In this document: piece after piece, positions 1-10,469 of the stretch
Layout of the letters: each line of letters starts with the position of its first letter
Numbering within the stretch: the stretch's first letter is position 1
Assembly: GCA_963556305.1 (NCBI GenBank)
Contig: OY745768.1
Coordinates: 372,001-436,000 of the forward strand
DNA length: 64,000 bases
Source of the DNA: Platismatia glauca
Lineage: Eukaryota > Ascomycota > Lecanoromycetes > Lecanorales > Parmeliaceae
Reading direction: 5' to 3'
Translations under genes and position numbers: made by a program
Notes under the pieces: model-generated
What the model saw: only the letters and a program-made list of their open reading frames with translations
Database searches by the model: none
Told to the model about the DNA's origin: nothing

Positions 1-485
1 ATAAAGAGTTTGTCAGTCCAAACCAGATACGTTCAGAGCTACGATTGAGCAAGGCTGGGAGGTACAACCGGCGTAGTGAGCAGGCATTGGAGAGTAGGTC
101 TAAACGGGGCGACATGGGGCTGAGAACAGGCGTTGGAGAAAGGAAGAAGGACGAGCTGGATGAAAGTGTGCTGTTCGCATGAAAGGACGACTTCTTACGG
201 ATCGACTGCCCTGAATTGCGGCTTCTAAGTTCCGGTGAAAGTGCCGGTGCTGGCGCGGCGCCAACGCAGCACTTTGCAATGATATAGGCGGCAACTTGTC
301 AGAAGACGAGGGTGTCGAAGATGCGGCGGTAGAATGGGAGAATGGAGAGATATGTTATTGAGATTGTTGCGGTGAAAAGAACACGCGATGTACCCCTTGC
401 ACGCCATGGCCCGCAAGATTCCTCCGTTTCACTACCGCTGACGAATACTTATGGGTCCTTCATACGTACCGCTGCTTGGGCGGAG
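1..485. other. Left window edge, no confident gene
   Basis: No gene can be supported. On the minus strand a short open stretch around 230-330 has a protein-like composition and ends at a GTAAGA donor-like site near 200, so it could be an exon of a gene truncated by the window edge. No start codon, domain or acceptor confirms it. Confidence 0.2.
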
Positions 486-850
486 CTACTGGTATATAAC
501 TAGGGCTACTCGTCCGTCCTCGTGCCTTCCGATGATTGCGTAGATAAGCGTGGAGTCCGCGTGGAGGTTCCTGTTACACTTTGGAAGGTATTGAGCGAGC
601 ACCGGAATCGTGACTTGCTCTTGACTGGAAGCTTGTGTTGCACCTGGCGTCAACATCGCCTGCATGACAGAAACAGTAAACTCGACTGGGGATATGTCGA
701 GTGTAGTCCCATGTAGTGTCGTGCCATGCTGTCTGCTCATTAAGAACAGGCGGGTTTGCACATTAGCGTTTTGCAGCAATCCCTTGACAACAGGTTCAAT
801 GTGTCGATTGACTTCTTACCCACAACAGCCACTACGGTAGTCTCAGATCT
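486..850 (-). pseudogene. Broken member of an unrecognised fungal family
   Basis: I do not recognise the family. The minus-strand frame ending at 486 encodes a segment with LTPGA and VTIPVLAQYL motifs. These align with LTPGA and ITIPVLAKHL in a second gene at 58,770-59,119, and the two are roughly 40 percent identical over about 65 residues by eye. The copies also share a TTVV motif just upstream. Here TTVV lies in a different frame from the rest and a TAA sits directly before the aligned block, so this copy needs a frameshift near 815-820 to be read through. In the other copy TTVV is joined by a clean 53 nt intron. I read this copy as decayed, though a sequencing error would look the same. 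The upstream part could not be traced. Confidence 0.4.
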
Positions 851-2646
851 TCCACACCTTGACACCAAAAACATGGTAGCTTACTAGCTTCTCTCTCCAG
901 ATAGTCAGGAGGCCAGTCCCTTGGTGGTCCCCCAGCACCCAATCATGGCCCCCATTGATACCATGGAAAGCGCTGGACCCTGCTGAAGTCCTGGGTTCCG
1001 GCCGTGCATGCTATGAACCTGGCATCGGGGTGATCTGTTCGCGCGTTCTTGTGTGCGCTGAGCAGGCTTGAAGGACGCTATGGACGCGGCATTATACCTG
1101 AGTTCCGTTATCACTGGGTGCCATGAGGATGATGTTGTTGTTGTTGAATAATAATTGAATTAATGATGTGGCGAACCATGGAAGGATTTTTTTCCCCTGT
1201 TGACACTCAGAACACGCCCATCATGCTCAAATATTGGTCACAAAAATCAGATTAGTCCGTGTATAGTCTGACTGATGATCCAGAAATTTGGGGCGGACTA
1301 TTGGAAGCCTTGCTTTTTATAGGTTTGCTTCATATTGAAAGCTAGCAGATCTAGCAGGTCGAAAAGAAGAACCAAACGTCAGCTTCAGGAGAGAAAGTGA
1401 ATTTGTGATCGTCAGAAACAGTGGCTGAAATGCCAACATCCGGAAGAGATGGTACTCTACAGAGAGCGGCGTAAGCTGTTGTGCAATCGGTTCGTTTGGG
1501 AGTAGAGGATAGAGTCGGGATAAGGCGACAGCTGAGATGATGCGGGGATGGCATTGATGAGATGGGCGAAGAAGATGGTGACCCCTACCGCTGTCAAATA
1601 ATGTTGAGTAAGCATGGTTGGAAGCCGAGCAAGTGGAGTACACGGTGTTGCGATTTCCTCTGATTCAGACATTCTTCAGCTGAACGATGATTTGAGGTGT
1701 GGCATGTAGGACACGAGTCGGGAGTTTATAGCAAAGACACGATGGAAACACTGAGAGGTGATGGTCCCAAACAATGGTGAGCCAGGACACCCTTGACATT
1801 TTGAAGTATCTGCTAATTCAGACAATCATTCGCGCTACATCAAAGAGTGTGAGTGATAGACAAGGTGCCACCAAAGCCGTAGCATCGGAAAGAGCATATG
1901 ATCAGGCGAACGAACTTTTCGACTTGGACGTGAAACGCGGAACAAGGAACTCATGTCAATGGATTCGGTGGTTAAACGCTCTAAACGCATGTCGTCTGAG
2001 TCGGATCAATCTCTCCTACGGAGTGCGCGCACGGGTAGGACAACATTTGACTTCTAGCCAACGAGATGCCAGCCCACGTTTCTCTTGTAAGTGAGATGGT
2101 ACTGCGACTGCACCTCCATTTATCAGCGTTATCCAATCAGTGACTGCTTGCAGAGCTTGACTACGGACAGTGAGTGAATTTCGAAGCAAAGCGGCGCTTC
2201 TTTCGGTATTGATTCGACCGAATCAAGAACCGGACGATATATCTTTGGAAGAATATCCTATCACGCATAAGAAGATCAGATTGTCTTGTATCTGATTTCT
2301 TTGAGATGTTGGCCGAACGCGGCAACAAGTAGGTCACCAGAAGCCCGCCATCGATGGGCCTCCGGCATGAGTTCCTTCCGCTCTGCTCGCTTGTAGGCAA
2401 TCAGTCACCGCCAGGATCGTCTGCTTTGAGCCCCTAGCCACCTTTCACTTGATAGCTGCAACTCTTGTGTTCATGCTGTGCAATGTCAACAAAGGCTATT
2501 TGCCTTATAATGACTTCTATCAGCAGGCCACATACCGAAACCAAGAATTGATTGAAACTCCTTCGATGATCTCTTTCACGTGACAGAGACGCCTTCGCCC
2601 TATCGCTCGGTACACTTCAAGGTCCTTTCACTCTAATTTGCGCCAT
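851..2646. other. Gene-free stretch
   Basis: Several open frames of 60-110 codons occur on both strands, for example 1317-1643 minus and 1774-2094 plus. None has a recognisable domain, signal peptide or plausible splice partner. I see nothing else here apart from the 3' flank of the SOF1-type gene. Confidence 0.4.
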
Positions 2647-4102
2647 TTACTGCTCCGTTGCCAGCACCATCTTCTCCCTTTCACTCCTTCGCGGCACTGA
2701 CCCCTTCTTACTGTGCTTCCTTTCATTCTCTCTCCTCCTCTTGATCGCCGCTAGTTCCTCTTTCTTAATGTCGCCCGCCTTCTTGACCGCTTTGGGGACA
2801 TGTCTGTGCCTCTTAATGCGCCGGATCTCAGGCATATGAGCATACCTGTTCTTTAGGGCGTCGTCATATTCAAGCTTCTGCCGCTGCCGAGCAGATTTGA
2901 CGCCTGAGCGCTCAGAAGCATTGGCTCTCCAAATGCGAATGTTACCATCGTCTGAGCCACTAAGTACATATTTTGCGTCGGGGGTGAATTTGCATGAGAA
3001 AACTCTCTGCATTCTCTTCGTGTGGTAGATATCTCGAGAGTGCCCACCAGCGCGGTCCCAGAGGCGGATCGTCTTATCGTAAGATGCACTGACAAGTTCT
3101 TGACCTGTGGGGCTGAACTCGACGTCCATGACTGCTGCGACGTGATCCTTGTAGACATTAAGGGCTCGTTTTAGCTTGCGCATGTCAAACATATAAATAT
3201 TATGATCTTCTGAGGCAACGGCAAAGTTGAAGGCTTCCATTGGGTTCCAGGCTATCGCATTTGATGCTAGGCCCAGGGTGACTTTCGAGAGCGGTGAGGA
3301 GGTACGTAAGTCGTAGAGGATGATGGATTTGTCCGTCGCGCATGAGGCTAGGACGCTTGTCTCGGTTTGGTTCCAGCTGAGGGCATTGATCATATCCGTC
3401 GAATTGGGCCAGTTCAGCGTCTGTAAAGGCGTCGAAGAAGAGCGCGACAGGTCATAGATGCTTATGACCGAGGATGAAGCCGCGAAATTAGGCAAAGACC
3501 TATGATGTGAGATGCCCGTAAATGCGATGTTCCCAAGATATGTAGCTAGGGGCACCGATGCAGATGTTGCATTTGAGGGATCGAACAGCTTGATAGTCTT
3601 GTCACTAGCACAACTCAGAAGCCTCCGATCTTTGGTCCAGCAGAGCCCTTTGACAATGCCTTCATGTCCATCGGCCTTGAAAGTCTCTTCCCTACTGGTC
3701 AAGTCCCACGTTTTTACTGAACACATCCTTCGTAAATAATGATCCCTTAAACTCACAACACACGATCTGTTAGACAGACATGACTCACCTACACCATCTC
3801 CTGATCCAGAGGCGAAGACATCCAGTCTCTCGGGATCTTTGGACATAACATAGACTCCATCTACGTGCCCTTTTCCCAAGTCGCCCACGAATGGTTTTGC
3901 AAACATCCTCTCAATCTTGGTGGCATTGAGTGCTCGCGAGTACTCTCTTGCACGTTCAAAGGGATGGAGTGCGGGATCAAGATTCCTGGGCTGGCGGGCG
4001 ACAGAAGACCCAGGGGTTTGGGGGGTCGGGCGTGTGAGAGCCTTGATCTTCTGTCATAATTTTCAGTGCTGTCTAGAGAGAACTCTATGCTTGCCATACC
4101 AT
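2647..4102 (-). CDS. SOF1: SOF1-like WD40 protein, U3 snoRNP / 18S rRNA processing
   Basis: Ortholog of yeast Sof1 / human DCAF13, a nucleolar WD40 protein of the small-subunit processome needed for 18S rRNA maturation. The protein opens with the family signature KIKALTRP, then NLDPALHPFERAREY. About seven WD40 repeats follow, then the basic SOF1 C-terminus (KNRYAHMPEIRRIKRHRHVP and a Lys/Arg-rich tail). Three exons: 4102-4100 (just the ATG), 4050-3789 and 3716-2647. Intron 1 (4099-4051, GTATGG...ACAG) directly follows the start codon. Intron 2 (3788-3717, GTGAGT...TCAG) restores GDGVVKTWDL. The gene is intact. It is transcribed away from the MFS gene, leaving a roughly 1 kb divergent upstream region. 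Family assignment is firm; the one-codon first exon is an inference from splice consensus and the conserved N-terminus. Confidence 0.93.
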
Positions 4103-5126
4103 CTTGTCAGGACACTGAGATTCGACCTGCGCAAGAGAGGGGGACCTTCGGAATGGACGGTCAAGGACTTCAGGTAAATGCCCTCATGCCATAATATTCA
4201 TGATTTAATTCAACTGCAAGAAATGGGAAGCTTTTGCCCCCAATTCACCGCTGTTCGGCCGGTAGGGCTGCCAAGGTGACAGCGATCTGCTCCGGCCTCA
4301 CCCCTAATCGGGGATCGGGTGAGCGCCGCTTTATCGTCGCGCGATCTGGGTGATCGAAGGAGGGTGAATGTAGGATTACCGGTCATAGACCACTATGACG
4401 GTAATTACCACTTGTCAGGCTCTGGCTCTATGACAGCCCAGTAATCTCTGTCACAGATTAGTGATCCTCAGTTCCAGGCCTGTTATTGGTCCAAATCGGT
4501 CAAATGCGGGCAAAAATGCCAAGGCTTCTAGAGTTGATATAGGTACAATAAGATATCTGGTTACAAACTTGATGTTCTGCTTCTAAAACTTTGCTCTCTA
4601 TTAAGTTGTGGTGGTTCTTTCAAAGTAAGATTTCTTGGAGCGCAATTTCCTTCTCCGGAGGCTCGATAACTTCATCTTCCACCCTCAATACTCCGCCCTC
4701 GACTCCCTTTGCACTCTGTCTAGCTAAGTGCATTATTGATGTTTGAGGCACGCATAGGTAGGCATGCAGCGGTCATCTCATTATTGTCAAATTTGATCAA
4801 GTTTAGTGGAAGGAGAAGCCTTCGGGAAACACTTTCCAACTCCCGGTGGTTATAGGCATATCGAAATCGCCGAAAGCGGAAATACCGAAATGTTTGGGCA
4901 CGGTGTTGGGTAATCAGATAAATGTGACTAAATCATTAATAATCACAATGCAAATACCCTCCAGCTCTTAGCTTCTCATTCCAACCTGTCCAGACATGTC
5001 CTTCTACCCCTCAAGCGGTCATTGATCACTTCTAACATCACTGACACCCACTTGGATGCGCTTCCCAACTACTATCATTTTGACCACAGCAACCACATTG
5101 CAAGTCGAATTGATCAAGACCTCTGA
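4103..5126. promoter_or_regulatory. Divergent intergenic region, SOF1 / MFS
   Basis: About 1 kb between two divergent start codons, so it must hold both promoters. It contains inverted repeats: an imperfect stem around 4293-4334 (CCTCACCC pairing with GGGTGAG) and a stronger one at 4375-4405. No gene-length frame is convincing. Confidence 0.5.
4375..4405. repeat. Inverted repeat with short loop
   Basis: The left arm ATTACCGGTCATAG (4375-4388) pairs with CTATGACGGTAAT (4393-4405) across a 4 nt loop, with one bulged base. It lies in the divergent SOF1/MFS promoter region and could be a dimeric regulator site or a simple cruciform. Confidence 0.6.
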
Positions 5127-6797
5127 ATGAACATCATGTCCGGCTCATCGTCCCTCAAGTCTCCTGAAGAGGACCGTCGTACCTCACAATGGAAACTCAT
5201 CACCTCCCAAGCTTACGTCACTGAGCGGACCCTCACCCATCAGTATGCAGGATCAGGCACAGTCGAAGATCCCTACGTGGTCGAATGGATTCCCAACGAT
5301 CCTCGCAACCCAATGCTCTTCTCCACATCCAGGAAATGGCTCATCACCCTGTCCGTCTCCATCACTACCTTGGCAATCGCTTTCGCCTCAACAGCCTACA
5401 GTGGCAGCATCCCGCAGGTGATTGAACAATTTCACGTGGGCGATGAGGTGGCCACGCTGGGGGTATCACTTTTCGTGCTAGGCTTCGCTATCGGACCGCT
5501 TCTCTGGGCCCCGTTGTCTGAAATTTACGGCCGGCAGATTCTCTTCATGACGACCTACGCCGCTCTCACTGCCTTCAACGCCGGCGCCGCTGGAGCTCAG
5601 AATATACAGACACTCTTGATCTTGCGCTTCTTCGCCGGTGCGATTGGGTCCTCTCCGTTGACTAACTCTGGAGGTGTCATTGCAGACATGTTTCCCGCCT
5701 CTCAGCGAGGCCTTGCCATGTGTGTTTTCGCTTCAGCTCCGTTTCTTGGCCCGACGCTTGGTCCAATCGTAGGGGGGTTCGCTGGGGAGTTTATCGGGTG
5801 GCGATGGGTCGAGGGGATCATTGCAATTTTCACTGGCGTACTGTGGATTGGTGGTATGATCGTAGTCCCTGAGACTTATGCTCCAGTACTTCTAAAGAGC
5901 CGAGCGGCAAAGTTGTCCAGCATGACCGGCAAAGTCTACGTGAGCAAAATGGAGCATGACAAAGGCAAGCAACGATTGGTGGCTATCTACAAGACAGCGC
6001 TTTCCCGACCGTGGGTTCTTCTACTTCGGGAGCCCATTGTTCTTCTCCTCAGCATCTACACCGCCCTCGTCTATGGAACTCTCTATCTTACCTTTGGCGC
6101 CTTTCCAATTGTCTATCAAAACGCTAGACACTGGAGTCAAGGTGTAGGCGGCCTTGCATTCATCGGTGTGGCAGTCGGAATGGTCTTAGGCATCATGCTG
6201 ACCGTGTATGACAATAAACGCTACAACCGTGCCGCAGCCAAGCATGGGGGAGCGGCGCCTCCTGAAGAAAGACTACCACCAACTATGATTGGGGCTGTAG
6301 TTCTCCCCGTCGGCTTGTTCATCTTCGCTTGGACGAATTATCCAAGGATCCATTGGATCGTCTCCTTGATATTCTCGGGAGCCCTCGGATTCGGCAACGT
6401 GATGCTCTTCCTGAGCGTTTCCAACTACCTTATCGACACCTACACCATCTACGCTGCCTCGGTACTTGCAGCGAATGCTGTGCTCCGGTCTCTCTTCGGC
6501 GCTGCGTTCCCTCTTTTCACTACTTACATGTATCAGAACTTGGGTATTCACTGGGCTTCGAGTGTCCCGGCGTTCTTGGCACTCGGATGTGCGCCTCTGC
6601 CATTCTTATTCTACAGGTTCGGAGCCGCAATTCGACGTCGATGCAAGTACTCTGCCGATGCAGCGAAAGTGATGGAGCAACTTCGAGCAGGTCATGCTGC
6701 CGCCGCTGCCCCGAAAGCACCAGAAGGGAGTATTGAAAAGGCTAATTCTGTGGCGGACGAAGAGAAGACCTTGGAGAAACATGAGAACAGCCCTTAG
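5127..6797 (+). CDS. MFS drug:H+ antiporter (DHA1, 12 TM)
   Basis: Single-exon gene for a 556-residue major facilitator of the DHA1 family (polyamine / Flr1-like multidrug proton antiporters), expected in the plasma membrane. A hydrophilic N-terminus of about 70 residues precedes the first membrane segment. Family marks are the loop 2-3 signature GPLLWAPLSEIYGRQ, the SSPLTNSGGVIADMF stretch in TM4-5, GPTLGPIVGG after TM5, and PETYAPVLL at the start of the central loop. About 12 hydrophobic segments are visible and the C-terminal tail is charged. The first ATG (5127) is used; a second in-frame ATG lies at 5136. The substrate is unknown. It lies 1.9 kb before the terpene cluster regulator and could export the product, but this class is common outside clusters. 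No breaks seen. Confidence 0.92.
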   Translation: MNIMSGSSSLKSPEEDRRTSQWKLITSQAYVTERTLTHQYAGSGTVEDPYVVEWIPNDPRNPMLFSTSRKWLITLSVSITTLAIAFASTAYSGSIPQVIEQFHVGDEVATLGVSLFVLGFAIGPLLWAPLSEIYGRQILFMTTYAALTAFNAGAAGAQNIQTLLILRFFAGAIGSSPLTNSGGVIADMFPASQRGLAMCVFASAPFLGPTLGPIVGGFAGEFIGWRWVEGIIAIFTGVLWIGGMIVVPETYAPVLLKSRAAKLSSMTGKVYVSKMEHDKGKQRLVAIYKTALSRPWVLLLREPIVLLLSIYTALVYGTLYLTFGAFPIVYQNARHWSQGVGGLAFIGVAVGMVLGIMLTVYDNKRYNRAAAKHGGAAPPEERLPPTMIGAVVLPVGLFIFAWTNYPRIHWIVSLIFSGALGFGNVMLFLSVSNYLIDTYTIYAASVLAANAVLRSLFGAAFPLFTTYMYQNLGIHWASSVPAFLALGCAPLPFLFYRFGAAIRRRCKYSADAAKVMEQLRAGHAAAAAPKAPEGSIEKANSVADEEKTLEKHENSP

Positions 6798-8180
6798 ACC
6801 AAACCGGCCATTCAACCAAGTGGCAATAGTGATTATGGTATTGTGTATCATCAAACTAGATAGCATTGGAATTGGAAATAGCGCTTACGAGGAGCTCAAG
6901 GTGGAAAAGCAGACCAGCACGTACTCTCTCTCTCTCTCTCATTCTCTCAGAGCAATTCACTCATGTAGGGCAAAAGTTCGAAAGCATAGACATGTAGCTC
7001 AAACATTATTCTAATACAGCTGATAGAAGAAAGGTTCTTTTTCTAAGTCAATGCGCCCCGTCTCAGGATAAAAAGCGCTCCGCCTAAACAGATTCCCCCT
7101 CCTCTCGTCCGCAACGACTGAAATCGCCCATCCAATCATTTAGAAACGCTCTGCATGAGCGTCTCGCAATACGTACCACAAGCCCACACACCCCCCTCTT
7201 ATCCATTTGCCCTTCGTTAGGACCACCGAGCCAGAACATAACAAGTCTCGTGGGGAACTTCACGACGAAGAAAGGAGCATATCTTTCTAGAGGCAACAAG
7301 TTCAGATGAATGCTGTATTGTAAGCCTCATCGCAGCAAATCGGATCAGGTCGTCTTGAGGTGTAGTACAAGAGGGAAGAGACGTTGTATGGAAGACGTAA
7401 CCTTCCCTCAATGTAGCTCGCCCAAACCTGCAGTGGAGCAGAGATTGCGATTGCAAGAATGCTGCGAGCAGGCAGTAAGCAATTTTACGTGTCTGCACCC
7501 TATTGGTAGTGTACAAGTTTGTGAAATTCAGCCTCACAAATGTCTGACTAGCGGTGACAAGCCTTAGTCCCAAACAATTCTCAGGACTTGGACACTTTTT
7601 AATTACATCGCGGCCTAGCCATGCCAAGAAAGACGCTGAGGCTCAACTTGTGCGGGAACCTTTAGCGGTAGGTAGGGATGTGGATGTGTCCTGTCATAGC
7701 TATTTGGTCAATTGACCGTCACGTAGTATAGTAGTGTAGGCAAATGACCGCACTAAGAAAAAATCTCCCATCACGCCCCGCACTCAGCTTGCCCACTGGC
7801 TAAAAATACCTATATTTCTACGCTTCTACTGCTTCTGCTTGCTCTTCTTGGCCGCTCATTATCTGCCATTGAAGTATCCTCACACTCAGTCAACGCGACG
7901 GCCAATATCTGCCATTCTGAGGACAATGGCATCTGATAAAGGCATTGAGTATCTAGCTTGCTAGTAAAAGAATATGAGTAGAAAGCCCATTCTACAACAT
8001 ATCACCTCTAGGTCACACCGTACTCGGGAACTATCCGGAAAGCGCACCGGGGGCAAGGGCAAGGGGCAGGGTGTGACTTACTACCCCACGAGGTGATAAG
8101 TAGCCGGTAGAACCTCGTACCGAGCAGACGCTAACCGATCCGGTTTAACGTTGTCGTTCGTCAGGCCATATGCCTTGTCA

Positions 8181-8210
8181 CCCTATGACAGTCAGCTGAC
8201 TGTCATAGGG
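8181..8210. repeat. 30 bp perfect palindrome, no spacer
   Basis: CCCTATGACAGTCAG is followed immediately by its exact reverse complement CTGACTGTCATAGGG. It lies 485 bases upstream of the AflR-like regulator start codon. A no-loop palindrome this long suggests a dimeric binding site or a cruciform-forming sequence; its function is unknown. Confidence 0.75.
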
Positions 8211-8399
8211 CTCGATACACATCCCTGTTTAGCGGTGAAGAAACAGTACGGAGAGCATGCTACATTTTCCGAGTTTTTTAGCGATCTGTATGCCGCATGT
8301 AGCATGGCTTCAAGTGATCTCAGCCCGTTCCGAACCCGAGTTACGATTTTCGCCGGTTCGGTTACCTCGTGGTAAGGGCGGTAAGGACGGGTTTTGGAT

Positions 8400-8420
8400 A
8401 TCATCATCATCATCATCATC
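8400..8420. repeat. ATC trinucleotide microsatellite
   Basis: Seven ATC units in tandem about 280 bases before the start codon of the AflR-like gene. Simple-sequence repeat; no coding frame is supported across it. Confidence 0.8.
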
Positions 8421-8694
8421 CATCCCCTTATTATCTTGACCCTGAAATTTTTGACTCGTTGTAATATGATAAAGGATTAGGTATCCCTTAACGCGCGTCC
8501 CAAATACCAGAGACGCGATAAAGGATACAGTAAAGATCGACCCGAGGGACCCTGATCGTCCGCCATACCCTGATTAGAGATGACTAAACCTCCGAGTTGA
8601 AATACGGCTCTAAATAACGCAGCTGTCCTACGCCTTTTAACATTTTGACTTCTAAGCGCACGTAATAAAAGATAAACCATCTGGAAATTCCATC

Positions 8695-10264
8695 ATGTTC
8701 TCTAGACTCAAGTACGATCTAGCGGACAAGGACAGCAAAGTAAAGCTTGTCCATGTCGGATGTTCCAATCAACCCCAATTCTCTTCGAGAAGCCAGCACG
8801 CAGCGTGTCAGGCATGTCATTCAAAGAAGGTTTGTGCTCATTTTGGATTCCTTAGATTCTAGGATTTGGTCGAGATACTAGATAGGTCTTGGATACCGAG
8901 TGTTGGCTAACAGACTTGTACTAGGTCAAATGCTCTGGACAGAGGCTCGGCTGTGACCGCTGCCGTTCCAAATCCCTTGACTGCGTCTACCACAAAGCAA
9001 AGAGACGGCCAAGGTCGCCCACCCTCAACAAGTCGTCAGCTCCCTCACCCTCCACCAATGGTGCCGAACTTGCTGCTGTACAGCCATCGTATACTACCGC
9101 TCAACTCGATCAAACCACATCTGGACCTGATCTACTGCCGACTTCGCCGGACGTTGTCCACCATGATCTGGAAAAGGCGGCTGAAATACAAGATCCTGAA
9201 CCTATGAATGATATTGACGGTGATTCAGCATTCGACGCGTTCTGGAATACATACATGAGTGGTGCACAAACGGGGCTGGAACATGAAGACCATAACATGA
9301 TGTGCGGTGGAAGTTCGCCTTCGGACCTTCGTTGGGAGTCAAATCCTCAGCCAATCTCCTCTTTGAACACGGCAAGCCTGCAGCAACTCGTAGATTTCAG
9401 TCACGAATCCGCTGTCGTACACGAGGACTCTTCAGGTGGAGCGGTTCATGTCGGTATGAACTCTCTCTTCATGACTCTGCAGATACTCTACTTACCAGCC
9501 CATCATTAGATTCGAGTAATGTGGAGCCTCTCTGCCTTTCTAGCAGTACGAGCGACTGGTCCTCATTCTCTAGCAGTTCAACAAATGATGCTAGCCCAAT
9601 ACTAAGTGGGACTCCGTCTACTCCAGGGTTCCCTGGAAGCACCCCTCCTCCGTCCTCGGATGCCGCCGAGCGCACGAATCCGAACGCATTACATTCGAAG
9701 ACACCAGATTCCTCAAGTTCTTCATGCTGTCAATGTATACAAAGTGCGCTTCGTATCCTGGAAGGTCTGGAGACTGTCAACAATAAATTCAGTAAGTCTA
9801 CATTTGACCGAATCCTTGGCCTGAAAAAGGACGCAATCTCTCAATGCTCGCTTATATTGGCCTGTCGATCATGCACCGCTGTCTCGGCGCTCGTGGTGCT
9901 CTTGATTGTCATCTGTGAAAAGCTTTTAGCGTCCTTTGAAACATGGTCTACTCGGTATCAGGGGCGGAAGCCGAAAGCAAGTGCGGATTCCTGTGAAGGA
10001 GAGCCTAATGACTGCAGCAATGGCAAGGTTAAAAAAATCTTTCTCGGGGTCTACGAGGTCGACTCCGAGCATGAGCAGTGTGCATTGTTGAGATGCTTGG
10101 CAATGGTCCAGCTAAGGAATCTCCATCGTCTGCTTCATGGATTGCAAGAGTTCGCGGCATCCAAAGACTGGGTAACACATCAAGTTTCATTGGCTTCATT
10201 TGTTCTTCGGCTGGAAAAAGCCGCGGCCGGACTGATCGCCCGAGAATCGATCAAGATTGATTGA
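8695..10264 (+). CDS. Zn2Cys6 transcription factor, AflR family
   Basis: Nuclear binuclear-zinc-cluster regulator of the AflR type. Three exons: 8695-8829, 8925-9453 and 9510-10264. Intron 1 (8830-8924) has a CTAAC branch site and splits the zinc cluster; intron 2 is 9454-9509. Joining exons 1 and 2 gives the canonical spacing C-x2-C-x6-C-x6-C-x2-C-x6-C (ACQACHSKK + VKCSGQRLGCDRCR...), which proves the join and fixes the frame. A Ser/Pro-rich linker (PSTPGFPGSTPPPSS) leads to an AflR-like C-terminal domain with SCCQCIQSALRILEGLE, CSLILACRSC and a hydrophobic LVVLLIVICEKLLASFE helix. Length is 472 residues. Regulators of this family usually control an adjacent gene cluster; here the dehydrogenase, P450 and terpene synthase follow. 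The exact acceptor of intron 2 is less certain than that of intron 1. Confidence 0.9.
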
Positions 10265-10469
10265 TCAGCGAAGGTTGGAACCTACTACGCGCAACGCATG
10301 TGCATTGTTATAGAACTTGCCTCGTCTGCCCTGTAATTCGAAGCCTAAGCGACGCCGCTTGGGTGGGTACAGTAAAGCATTGTTTGCTAGTACGACATAG
10401 AAATCATTGCGTGTTTGCGAAATTCGAATCGCTACTCACCCAAAAATTAAAGACGTTTTAGAGAATAAA

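Larger units (their letters stand above)
6798..8694. other. 1.9 kb intergenic region with simple repeats and palindromes
   Basis: No supported gene. It holds a (TC)n run at 6924-6940, a 12 bp perfect palindrome GGTCAATTGACC at 7706-7717, a 30 bp perfect palindrome at 8181-8210 and an ATC repeat at 8400-8420. The last 500 bases before 8695 form the promoter of the AflR-like regulator. Confidence 0.5.
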
